Shown here: one piece after another, positions 54,688 through 64,000 of the stretch
Position numbering within the stretch: position 1 is the first letter of the stretch
Layout: each line of letters opens with the position of its first letter
Origin: Fusarium oxysporum f. sp. lycopersici 4287
Lineage: Eukaryota > Ascomycota > Sordariomycetes > Hypocreales > Nectriaceae
Length of the DNA: 64,000 bases
Direction of reading: 5' to 3'
Assembly: GCF_000149955.1 (NCBI RefSeq)
Contig: NC_030989.1
Location: 4,414,402 to 4,478,401 of the forward strand
Made by a program: the position numbers and the translations under genes
Notes under the pieces: model-generated
The model's input: the letters and a program-made list of their open reading frames with translations, nothing else
What the model was told of the DNA's origin: nothing
Databases searched by the model: none

Positions 54688-55004
54688 AGCTTCCACGATA
54701 CAGGGAACTACTTTTCAGTTTTGGGGAACATGGGAATGTAATCAACCACTTCAGCATTGACATGGTCACGGGCTAGAGCAGCCCCAATAGTTAGTACTTG
54801 CACAGTTTTCGCCCAAAAGGCAGGGCACAAAAGCCCAATAATGTAGAGTTACAGCGGTCTACACACAAGCATGCGTTTCCATAAGCCCGCAATGGACTAT
54901 GTCTATTTGTGCATGATATTCATGACGTTGGCAAGTATCTACAAGCAGAAAGCACCTATACGCCGTTCCCCCAACCGGATAAGTCGTAGAAGCCAACCCA
55001 AAGC
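54688..55004. other. Convergent intergenic region
   Basis: 3' sides of DCP1 and RVS161; no coding frame. Confidence 0.5.
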
Positions 55005-55990
55005 CTAGACCGTGCCACTAATGCTCAACTCCCGAATCTCTTGCAACACCTGCTCCACTCTGGCGTCTAGTTGTCCCTCGGCATACTGATCTCTAGTGTC
55101 AGCATCCAGGTACTGCTGTACTTGTGCCATGCGCGAATACGCCTCTGCACAGAAACGCAGCTGAATCTTGACGAGAGCTTCGAAAGTGGGGTCAAGGTAC
55201 GGCACTCGGAGATCGATAAGTTGGGGTAACTCGGTGCTGAGTTGCTCGTTCAGCTGCTCGTAAGCAGCCTTGGCCATCTCCATCTCCTTTTCGGTTCGGG
55301 GCAGCTTCGTGGCGTCCTTGTCGGGCTTCTCGGCGAGGCGCTTCACCTTTGCGCGGAGGGCATCGTAGTCAAGCAGTTTGTGAGCGCGCTTCTTAATCGC
55401 CTCGTTGACGTCGGGGAAGTAGGCGCAGAACCGTGTGATGGGGTCGAGAACGGTTGTTCGGTAGGGGCCATCGAGGGCTTTAATGGTTTCGGCGTCTAGA
55501 TCTTCGACGGCCTGCTTGTAACTTCTGCTGACACCGTCTTTCGCGCCTGAGTCGCCGTAGAACGCATCTATCGTCTCGGCGATTCGCATTTGTGATGCGG
55601 TCATGGCTGGGTTCGGGGTTTAGCATCGAGCTTCATGTGTCGCAGATCATGAGCGTACCTCTCAGGGAGTCGAGATATCCCTTTGATTCCTTTTGTAGTC
55701 GCAAAGCAGCAGCTTCCATAGTCTTGAATCGTCTGTTTCTGTTAGATGTCGTCTTCCAATGAATTTGCAATTGCTGACCTCTCTTCGACTTCGTAATCAC
55801 GGTCATTCGTCTTTTCCACATGCCCTGCAACGCAATCAGCTCCACACTCAAGTGTTTCATCCGAAGCGCATACCTGTCTTCATCATCACCTGCGTCGTCG
55901 CGCGATTGACATTCTTCTTAAACCCTGCTTCATATTAGACCCCTCTGCTCGGGATTGCGGGGTGATGGCTGTCCTACCCGCCCACGACAT
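55005..55990 (-). CDS. RVS161: BAR-domain amphiphysin-like protein Rvs161/Hob3
   Basis: Bends membranes at endocytic sites, normally as a heterodimer with an Rvs167-like partner, and links to actin. Five exons: 55990-55978 (13 bases), 55924-55874, 55824-55779, 55732-55659 and 55606-55005, totalling 786 bases and 261 residues, close to yeast Rvs161 (265). Splicing gives MSWAGFKKNVNRATTQVMMKTGHVEK and then NDRDYEVEERRFKTMEAAALRLQKE, which fixes the 13-base first exon and the tiny third exon. The rest is the helical BAR domain (MRIAETIDAFYG, LDPITRFCAYFPDVNEAIKKR, FEALVKIQLRFCAEAY). There is no SH3 domain, which separates it from Rvs167. It is divergent from PTH1. Confidence 0.95.
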
Positions 55991-56321
55991 ATTGAAAGAA
56001 TTGCTAGTAGAAAATGAATTAACTGGTTTCGTTTACGTGTGTAATTCGACGAAAGGGCTCAAATACGCTCGAGGATATATCGTTGTAAAGTTGCACAGGA
56101 GTTGGCAGGCAATAAACATGGAAGTTGGGGATAGAGTGACGACAAAACTGGAGCTCAGCCACACTAGTCTGTAGTGCCTAGCAGTCCAATCGGCTGATCG
56201 ACGTCAGTGATGGGGCTGTGTTGAGCTCTACAATTCGATGCACGTGATCGCGCGTGGAGGCTTGAGTTGAATTGGAAGGAAAGAATTTGATCTGCGTTTC
56301 GATACTGGATACCGCGTCAGA
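55991..56321. promoter_or_regulatory. Bidirectional promoter region, RVS161 and PTH1
   Basis: 331 bases between divergent starts, to be shared by both genes. Single elements are not resolved. Confidence 0.4.
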
Positions 56322-56918
56322 ATGTTTAATCCTCGCTTTCTCGTTGTCAGTCTGGGCAATCCCTTGCCCAAATACGAAAGTCTACATTCTGCCGGTCATT
56401 TCGCTCTCAATGGCCTTGCTCAAGTCTTGCGTCAACCCTCGTTTCGAGAGGTGACTTTCGGAAATCAGACATGCCTGGTATCTCAAGGCCCAAAATACAC
56501 CCTGGTTCAATCGCCTACTCTGATGAACGTCTCTGGACGTTTTGTTGCAAAGGCGTGGAAAGAAATGACCAATCAACATGACCCCTCATCACTCAGTCTA
56601 GTGATTGTTCACGATGAACTCGAAAAGGACTTGGGCATTGTGCGGCTCACGGCGTGGGACCGAAGTCACAAAGGTCACAATGGTATCAAAAGTGTCAAGG
56701 GATCTCTTTCGCAAAATAAACACCCAACGTCGCCATTTGTACGAATTGCTGTTGGGATTGGACGACCAGCGGAGAGGGACCCGGAGACCGTTAGCCGTTA
56801 CGTTCTTGATCGGATATCAAGCGACAAAAGGAGAATTCTAGAAGAGGAAGCACCATGGAAAGTTGCCGAGTGCCTTGTTGAGCTGGAAAAAGAATGGAAG
56901 GCTGAGCTCAAGACATGA
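56322..56918 (+). CDS. PTH1: Peptidyl-tRNA hydrolase (Pth family)
   Basis: Releases tRNA from peptidyl-tRNA that dropped off ribosomes, probably in mitochondria. A single exon encodes 198 residues, normal for the family. Motifs: VSLGNPLPKYESLHSAGH, where the His corresponds to the catalytic His of bacterial Pth (RHNAG there, LHSAG here, Asn replaced by Ser); SPTLMNVSG; VIVHDELEKDLG with the conserved Asp; and SHKGHNGIKS with the conserved Asn. The C-terminal RYVLDR block is also present. There is no strong mitochondrial presequence at this start, as is common in fungal members. Confidence 0.92.
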   Translation: MFNPRFLVVSLGNPLPKYESLHSAGHFALNGLAQVLRQPSFREVTFGNQTCLVSQGPKYTLVQSPTLMNVSGRFVAKAWKEMTNQHDPSSLSLVIVHDELEKDLGIVRLTAWDRSHKGHNGIKSVKGSLSQNKHPTSPFVRIAVGIGRPAERDPETVSRYVLDRISSDKRRILEEEAPWKVAECLVELEKEWKAELKT

Positions 56919-59463
56919 TTCGACCACCTGGACAGGGTCCTCTCAACTGCGACGATGCAACCCCAGAATTCTGTTGCGCCAGTAACAGCGTTTTGTCTCA
57001 AGAAAAGCAAGACGCAAGTGCAGTCTGGAACATTACAGCTCTGTTTTCAGGCCAATCTCGAAACAAGGTCACGGGCGATCAGAATGGTCGTTACTTGACC
57101 ACGGTCAAGTATGCCATATCACGCATGAAAGACATGTGTCTAATCATGCCAGAATACTATCAACAGAGATACCCAACTGAGATATCTGAGTCCCGCGTCC
57201 GTTTTTGTGACCACGCATGCACCGAAATCCGATTCTGCACTCCATTATCAAACCGCATAACTGCGCCGGACTGAATTCTGAGTTATGAGTCTCCCGAATT
57301 GCACACTCACGCATATTTGCCGAGTGTCCTACCTGAAGGCTGAAGGTATGCAGAGATCCCTTATCTTGCGCTAAAGACGCCACAGGCGACCTAGCTCACA
57401 ACCGGCACTCCAACTTCTCTAAATTCCTTATCTATGCCAAGGGTATCGGCAATTTTGCACAGTTCGACTTGTCCAATGGCCTTTGGATCGTATCATCACA
57501 TGAAGTTGGTTATCACGTCGTGGTGTATTCTGGGAGCTGAAATGAGCTGAAACCGTTACGAAATGCCTAGTTTGACGGCGTCCTTGCTGTCTGATAAGGC
57601 ATGCCGGAGTGTTGGTAATCATTACAATCCGGTTGTTCCCATGGCCTGCTCGTTCTCGGGAAATGATTCAGAAATTGCCATTCGGGTCGAAGAACAATCG
57701 TCTGGGTGGGAGCCGATGGATATCTCAAGCGGTTGACGATAGTTGCGAAGGTTGAAACCAAGAAACTTCAGGCAGAGTCGTTGAAGATCTTCAACGTCGA
57801 AGTAAGCTTAGACTTCGAGAAACTGCCAACTTGTAGTGGACGCAGGTCCAGCTTATATACATGGTCCCCGATCATATCTATCGTCGTAAGCGGACGACTC
57901 GCATACTGACGCGCGCAACAGAGGCTCAATCTAGGGCGTTGCGGGCGCAAAGCACCTTTGACAGTTGAGAATCCGGGGAAACGATGTCAATCACATCAAT
58001 TCTTGGTCACTTGAAGACCGTGTGCCCATGTGGACTCGATATGCTTATTTTCTTCATGTCTATCACCAGATCTTTGGGAATGGAACACAACCATATTCTA
58101 CGTGACACCGGTGATCCTTTGGCCCGAGAGGAGGTCAGTACCTCGCACAATACAGTCAGACACACAAAGTTTCAACAATACGCAGTCTCGAACAGACAGC
58201 AAATTCACTCCAAATTTGGCTCAAACGCTCACACTTTGAGCATGTCTATCTTTATCAAGCATCGGCCGAGCTACACGACACCTGGGGGCATGGATCCTGG
58301 TCCTTGTCCAGGGTCTCGACGCTAGGCGCGCCACCGAAGCTGCCAAGAGATAAGGAAACGTCCAATCAGACATGCTCTATTCGACCTCCTTCAACGGTTC
58401 GACCTGGAATTCGGCAACCTTGAGGAGAAGTCAGATAAGAACTCTAGCCGGTTATGCGGTGCGTCTGGGGAAGCGCAATATTGAGTACATGTCGCACAAG
58501 AGGGTGTCGAGGCTTCATTGTGCTCGGAGCTTTCTCGTCATGTAACTCTGGTCTTAGAACACATTCCGACGTGTCAGAGTCAACACATTAGAGCTTAAAA
58601 TGCTTAAAATATGTCTAACAATAGCGAATCAGCATGGCATACTCAGCACTAGAACTTCTATTGCGGCCGTCCGGATATACATCCTTTAGTTCCTCAGTAA
58701 GCATGGCCGGGATACACTGCCGACATCGACAGCAATCTCCCCTCCCAGCGTGCATCAAAGGAGTTAAATGCCTACAATTAGGCCAAGAGAAGATATTCAT
58801 TGCGGACCAACTGCCAAGCAGAGGTTGCAATCCGGAGGTCCTATAGGGATATTGGTCCTTATCAGCACAGCCTATTTAAGCTTGGGTGTGGCGTCCCTCC
58901 CAATACAACCGGATCGGAATGCTGGGTGTGATAAGCAGCGATGGGTGTGCCAGACTCAGGAACAGCCATACAGGGGACTGTTTATACAACCACGACTTCA
59001 TTTCTGGCGCAAACGAGTTGTGTCAAGTCAACGTCAACGCATTGTTACGGGATCATCCATTCAAGCTTATCATGGACAAAGTCTTGGATCGTGGAGGATC
59101 ATCATCTAGCTCAGCTTGGCACCTGAGCATCAATACCCATGTGATATCTCCGTATCCAAATACGGGTTCACCAAAGTCCAAACCGAACATGTGGTGGAGT
59201 ATCCTTCCTATTGCTGCTTAAGCTACGGGCGTCTTATCAAGTATCCCCCACACTATGTGCCATACCCTCCCCCTGGTACCACGTTCGTTATGTCCTGGCC
59301 GTCGTCGCAAGCTCAGTAAGTCAAAACATATTTAGCCCTGTGGCCCCGGGCTCTTCATCCTTCAATCACTCCATTCTTCCCAGCTTAAGTTGAAGCTGAA
59401 AAGGTTCGACCGGCGCAAAGGTTTGGATCCAAGAATCCGCGTCTCAAGCGCAGTCTCCTCAAG
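56919..59463. other. Intergenic, 2.5 kb, upstream of the ammonium transporter
   Basis: No supported gene. Short frames at 58615-58846 and 58886-59221 have no domain. The right-hand 1.1 kb is rich in GATA sites. Confidence 0.5.
58349..59238 (+). promoter_or_regulatory. Cluster of GATA-factor sites before the ammonium transporter
   Basis: GATAAG cores on either strand at 58349-58354, 58434-58439, 58858-58863, 58930-58935, 59066-59071 and 59233-59238, with a GATAAA at 58251-58256 on the minus strand. GATAAG/HGATAR sites bind AreA/Nit2-type nitrogen regulators. Several sites upstream of an ammonium permease fit nitrogen-repression control; binding is inferred. Confidence 0.6.
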
Positions 59464-61016
59464 ATGACAACTCCTTACAATGGCACCACTGATCATGCCG
59501 ACTATGGCTACTCAACCCATGTGCATGATCTTAACATCTTCTACGACGTAGGTTTCTCGAAATCCACCTCATCGTGTTATGTTGTCTAACAATGTCTAGA
59601 CAGGCAATTTGACATTCCTCGCCGTCAGCGCCGTGCTTGTCCTTCTCATGATTCCCGGCGTCGGCTTCTTCTACAGTGGTCTCGCCCGTCGCAAGTCTGC
59701 TTTGACGCTCATTCTGTTGTCGATGATATCAGTTGCGGTCATCAGCTTTCAGTGGTTCTTCTGGGGATACTCCTTGACCTTCTCACGAACTGGAAACTCC
59801 TTCCTCGGCGACTTGACCCAGTTTGGTCTTATGGACACCCTCGCTCAACCCAATGGCTCTTCCGCTCTCCCTGATATTCTCTTTTGTCTGTACCAGGGCA
59901 TGTTCGCTGCCATTACGTGAGTTCCCCTCGAAAACTTGACAGTTCACTGTCCTAACGTCACCAGTCCTGCTCTTGCAATCGGTGCCGTTGCTGATCGAGG
60001 TCGTATCCTCCCCGCCATCGTCTTCATGTTCCTTTGGTCCACCATCGTCTACGACCCCATCGCCTACTGGACCTGGAACGCCAATGGCTGGCTCTTCAAC
60101 CTTCCCAGCTACGACTTTGCTGGAGGCGGTCCCGTTCACGTTTCCTCGGGAACCTGCGCGCTAGCCTACTCCCTCATGCTGGGTAAGCGTACTGGCTACT
60201 CCAACAACAACGGTCTTCCTTACCGCCCTCACAACGTCACCCACGTTGTTCTCGGTACGGTCTTCCTCTGGGTCGGCTGGTTCGGTTTCAACGGCGGTTC
60301 TGCTCTCGCCATGAACATCCGTGCCGTCATGGCATGCTACGTGACCAACCTGGCTGCATCATGCGGTGCCATTGCCTGGATCCTCCTCGATTACCGTCTC
60401 GAGAAGAAGTGGAGCACTATCGGTTTCTGCTCCGGTGCCATTTCTGGTCTCGTTGCCATCACTCCTGCTGCGGGTTTCGTGAAGCCCTGGGCAGCCGTCA
60501 TTATCGGAATCTGCGGTGGTGTCTTCTGCAACTTCGCCACCAAGGTCAAGTTCCTCATCAACGTTGACGACAGTCTTGATATCTTTGCCATCCACGGTAT
60601 TGGTGGTATGGTCGGTAACATCCTCACCGGTATCTTTGGAACGTACGCCTCCCTATTTCCCTTCTCTACAATGACACCTGCTAACTCACAAAAGCAAAAC
60701 CATTGCCGCTCTCGACGGTGGAGAGTACGACCCCATTGGTTGGGTTGACGGCCACTTTGTTCAGCTGGGTTACCAAATCGCTGGTACTCTTGCCGTCTTT
60801 GCCTGGTCCTTTACTCTTACTTGCATTCTCCTGTTCCTTCTCAACCTCATCCCTGGCCTCTCCCTTCGTGTCTCCGCGGAGGAGGAGGAGCTCGGCACTG
60901 ATGATGGCCAGCTGGGCGAGTTTGCCTATGACTATGTTGAGATGACTCGACACATGGCTGATAGCACACATCCTCATTCTGATGCTAGTGCCCGAACAAG
61001 TCAGGAGAAGGTCTAA
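59464..61016 (+). CDS. Ammonium transporter, Amt/Mep family (Mep2-type)
   Basis: Plasma-membrane ammonium permease. Four exons: 59464-59547, 59600-59916, 59965-60642 and 60695-61016, giving 466 residues. An extracellular N-tail is followed by about 11 membrane segments. Family blocks are MIPGVGFFYSGLARRKSALTL, STIVYDPIAYWTWN and GWFGFNGGSALAMN. The pore twin-His pair appears as GGPVHVSSGT and FAIHGIGGMVGNILTGIFG. Having His rather than Glu at the first position is the Mep2/MepB state, linked to high-affinity uptake and ammonium sensing, against Glu in yeast Mep1/Mep3. The cytosolic tail (about 60 residues) is acidic then Ser/His-rich. The last intron lies inside GIFG/TKTIAAL. The upstream region carries several GATA sites. 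Paralogue assignment needs a tree. Confidence 0.95.
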
Positions 61017-61645
61017 AAGGTCGAGATGAGTGAAATATGGGGCGGTTTGAATTGTCAAAGTGGAAGATGCTTGTTGTGTATCTTAAGCGTCACTCGCTTC
61101 TAAGTTTAGAGTTAAATATACCCTTTTGTAATGCCTTCTGAAGCTGTCCATACTTCAATGACAAGTTCACTGTAAGCACAAACGGGCACGAAACGTATCA
61201 CTTCTCACTGCCAGTTCAAGGATGGTTCTCGCATAATCATGAATAAGCATATAGACCCACTGGCCGTTGATATTTGATTGTCATAAATTACAACCCCTAC
61301 AAACCGTTTCCTCAGGGGTCCTTTATACTCCTATCAAGGGATTAAAACCAAAACACGTGAGTTCTCATTGTCATGCCTCCCGCTTCCTTCTTTGTCCTGT
61401 GGTATCTTGGTCTTTGCCGTCAAAAGTCGTCGCCGAAAATCACGGCATGCTAAGCACAAAACTCCATATACACTCCTGTGTCCTCTAGCCATTCCGTACG
61501 TAAACGAAAGCGCGTATAATCTAATGCTGGTGGCTGTTAGTTGCGTCTCTCGCTGTGGTCGAGCGACCTTACCATGAACAGGGAAGTGAACAACAAAAAG
61601 GATGCAGTGGTGTCATTTCTAGAGCTAAAGAAAAGTGTCGGTCAT
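61017..61645. other. Convergent intergenic region
   Basis: 3' sides of the ammonium transporter and GRR1; no gene seen. Confidence 0.5.
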
Positions 61646-64000
61646 TCAGTTCATCGCGTCAGGTTGGTCACCGTTCTCTTGAGGTCGGTGGATAGTCGCA
61701 GTGCTTGCGCCGGTCGAGGGTTCCCCGTTCCCTGGGTGCCCGTGTCCAAGAGGTGCTGCGCTCGCTTGGCTGGTGGTATGCTGTGGTGTTCCGCCTTCTA
61801 GTAGGTTGTTAATGCTGTTCTGAATAAAAGCTGGCCCAAGCAATCCTGGTTCCTGTCGTGCGAGTGACGATGAAGGCAGGAAGCGGGCGAACGTCGGAAA
61901 GAATGGAGGGAGCTGACCTGTTGGGAAGCTAGGAGCTGGAGGTGGTACGGGAATAGCTTGTTGAAATCCGTGGTTCATGAGAGCGTTGGGATTTATCGTT
62001 CCGTTGCCGTTGGCCGGATTCTGTGCCTGAGCATCCACGACCATCTCGCTGCCGTCCAGGCCCTCGAAATCGTTCTCGTCGTCAACCATCTCATCGTCAG
62101 CTCCATCTCCGGCAGTGGCTGTTGGCTGCATTACGGAAGTGCGTTGCCGTTGTCCGGGGTAGACTGCTGTTCGATTCCAGCTGTGCATGTCCCATAGATC
62201 CTCGAATTGTGGCGAAGTGTTGAGGAAATCACGGAACTTGGATACCATAGTGCCGGAAAAGACACAAAACACATCTCGCTGGTGTTGGGTAAATTCTGTC
62301 ATCGGGTCAGCAGCAGTAAACAAGAGCTTACGATAAACATACCTGGGGGTGCTTGCCGACAGTATGGCTGGAAGTCATCACGCTGGAAAGCGGCAACTCC
62401 AGTCAAACTCAAGTGGGTCAATCGAGGGCATGAGTTGAGCAACTTCATGATACTCTGTGAAATGTCAATAATGGCAATCCTGGAAATAAGGGGCGACGAA
62501 CCTTGAGGGTAAGGTTGACACAGTAGCTCAGATGAACGCGCTCGAGACTCGAGGCGTAGTACTCATTGCCAACAAGCATACCACTGGCATCTCGTCGTAC
62601 CCTGGGTCGAAATGCGGCTTCTGCGAGATGAAAGACTGAGTCATCCGTGATAGAGCTGCATTTCACAAGCCCAATACGCTTCAGCTTGGGTAATAGAGCA
62701 AGACGCTTCACGCTCTCATCTGTCAAGTTGGTACAGCAACCCAGATCGATGTATCGAATGCGGTTGCAGTTCTGGACTAATCTCTTGACACCTTCGTCGG
62801 TGATATTGCCACAGTGACCCAGATGCACGTAATGCAGGTTCTTACCAAGCTTTGAGATAGCATGAACGGCTACATCAGTGATGTTTCGGCACTTGGCAAG
62901 AACAAGGTTGCGAAGGCGAGGTGCGACATCAATAATCTTCTGGACAGCAGCGTCTGTCAAACGCACGCAGGATGTCAGGTCGAGAATGCGGAGATGTTCA
63001 AATAGTCGTCCATGGGGTAGAGTCAGGAAAGCATCGTCATCAATTAGTTCGCAGCTTGCTAGCCGTAACTCTCGGAGACAGTTGCCCTTGACCATAAGAG
63101 AAGTTATAGGGCCGTTACCAATGCGATTGCACTGGTGGAGGTCGATCTCGAGGATGTTGGGACAGTTTTCGGCGAAGGCGTGAATAGCGTCGTCTTGGAG
63201 CTGGCTACATTCATTCAACTTCAGCTGCATTGAGTTAGCCAACGTCCAAACATAGATGGTTTCATCGTAAACTTACTCTCTTAATATAGCGACAACTTGT
63301 TGCCAAGTTGATCATGCTCTCGTTGGAGACATTCTCGCAGCCAGAAATGTTGAGTCCTTGAAGGCGACTGCAGTTTTTGGCGATGGTATTGATAGACTGC
63401 TCGGTAATGTTCTTGTCGTTGGAAATGTCGAGTGCCAGCAACGAGGTGCTATTCTCCACAAGGGCGATAAGTCCGGAATCGGTGAGGTTGCGACAGTTCG
63501 TAAGTGTCAAACGTTCCACCCGACTACAGACTGCGAGCGGCATAACACTACCATCACTGATTTTGTCAGCAAGGGCGGCGAGGTTGAGCCTCTTGATAAA
63601 GTCGCGATATCTGAAAGACGGTGTCTCGAGCTGCAGCGTTTGGCAAATGCTGCCGTGGTTCTTCCAACTCGTGCACGCCGGTCGATGCCAGAGTTGATCG
63701 ACTGTGTTTCTAGCCCAGCGTTTGCAAACCAGCATGCAGTGGAACAGATCGGAGGTGGAACTCAATTTGGCAAACACGCTGATGAGTATCTCGTTTGGCA
63801 ACCGATGGACGGGCGGTTGGCAAGCATCTTCCACCTGCATATCTTGAAAGTTGGGAACTCCGATGCTTGACTGAGAGTCGTTGGCTCCGAGAAAGAAATC
63901 GGACTCTTCGTTATCGGCGGGCGCGGGGGAAGTTGACGAGGATGACGATCGAGAATCTTCCTGCTCGTCGGCGGTTGCAGGACTCTGCCGAGAGGCAGGG
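61646..64000 (-). CDS. GRR1: SCF F-box/leucine-rich-repeat protein Grr1, N-terminus cut by window end
   Basis: Substrate receptor of an SCF ubiquitin ligase; in yeast Grr1 links nutrient signals to turnover of cyclins and transporter regulators. Exons on the minus strand: from the window edge to 63277, 63224-62502, 62454-62343 and 62295-61646. The visible N-part is a Ser/Asp-rich tail, then the F-box (HRLPNEILISVFAKLSSTSDLFHCMLVCKRWARNT pattern). About 12 Cys-type leucine-rich repeats follow (for example LTLTNCRNLTDSGLIAL, LNISGCENVSNESM, VHLGHCGNITDEGVKRL, IDLGCCTNLTDESVKRL). The C-terminal 200 residues are Pro/Gly/Asn-rich and disordered. Donor GTTCGT at 62501 is unusual but keeps LTLK/SIMKLL. 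The frame is open to base 64000, so the start lies outside. Confidence 0.93.

Noticed and set aside
56916..57094. Open frame of about 57 codons after the PTH1 stop
   Set aside because: The stop is UGA without a known readthrough context, the stretch is short enough to occur by chance and its translation has no protein character; PTH1 already has normal length.
58615..58846. Overlapping 70-codon frames on both strands
   Set aside because: Neither has domain or splice support, and they lie in the probable promoter of the ammonium transporter.
1..64000. CRISPR arrays, operons, prophage, insertion sequences
   Set aside because: Introns and gene families show a fungal nuclear genome; no regularly spaced repeats or transposase genes were seen.

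Overview
The window is nuclear DNA of a filamentous ascomycete. Most genes carry short introns of about 45-60 bases with GTRNGY-type donors and CTAAC-like branch points. The families present (HET, Clr5, RTA1, Zn2Cys6, DHA2 MFS) are typical of Sordariomycetes. A Fusarium-like member of the Hypocreales is the most likely source; this is an inference from gene content and splice style, not from a search. A 146-base run of N lies at 1560-1705. All exon structures were read by eye from frames, splice signals and known family motifs.

Layout. The left end (1-6.3 kb) holds two housekeeping genes on the minus strand: a vacuolar membrane M28 protease, cut by the window edge, and the splicing factor BBP/SF1. 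From 6.7 to 43 kb the window looks accessory. It contains a Dal5-type MFS permease, a 14-TM drug-type MFS transporter, two HET-domain genes enclosing a Clr5-domain gene and two tiny genes, a class 3 lipase, a Zn2Cys6 regulator, an RTA1-family membrane protein, a Ser/Thr-rich GPI-type wall protein and a TauD-like dioxygenase. These are separated by long stretches in which I see no gene (29.2-35.1, 36.6-39.8 and 41.3-43.7 kb). From 43.7 kb to the right end the gene-dense, mostly conserved pattern returns: a large acidic protein with a Zn2Cys6-like motif, an unrecognised acidic protein, an OCRL-like inositol 5-phosphatase, DCP1, the BAR protein Rvs161, peptidyl-tRNA hydrolase, a Mep2-type ammonium transporter and the F-box/LRR protein Grr1, cut by the right edge.

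Working together. The right block contains mRNA decapping (DCP1), endocytosis and phosphoinositide turnover (Rvs161, 5-phosphatase) and nutrient sensing (ammonium transporter with many GATA sites upstream, Grr1). The 11.4-20.4 kb block resembles a self/non-self recognition neighbourhood: two HET genes, a Clr5 gene, a small protein ending in a CaaX box and a small Cys-pair protein.

Main point of interest. Two genes 5.5 kb apart, DCP1 and the unrecognised acidic protein, each have an in-frame UAG with a long open, protein-like frame continuing after it. In both the UAG falls in the loop of a predicted RNA hairpin. That is the context preferred by the ADAR-independent A-to-I mRNA editing described in sexual tissues of Fusarium and relatives, which would turn UAG into UGG (Trp). 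A plain nonsense mutation, an assembly error, or an ordinary stop followed by open sequence are the alternatives.
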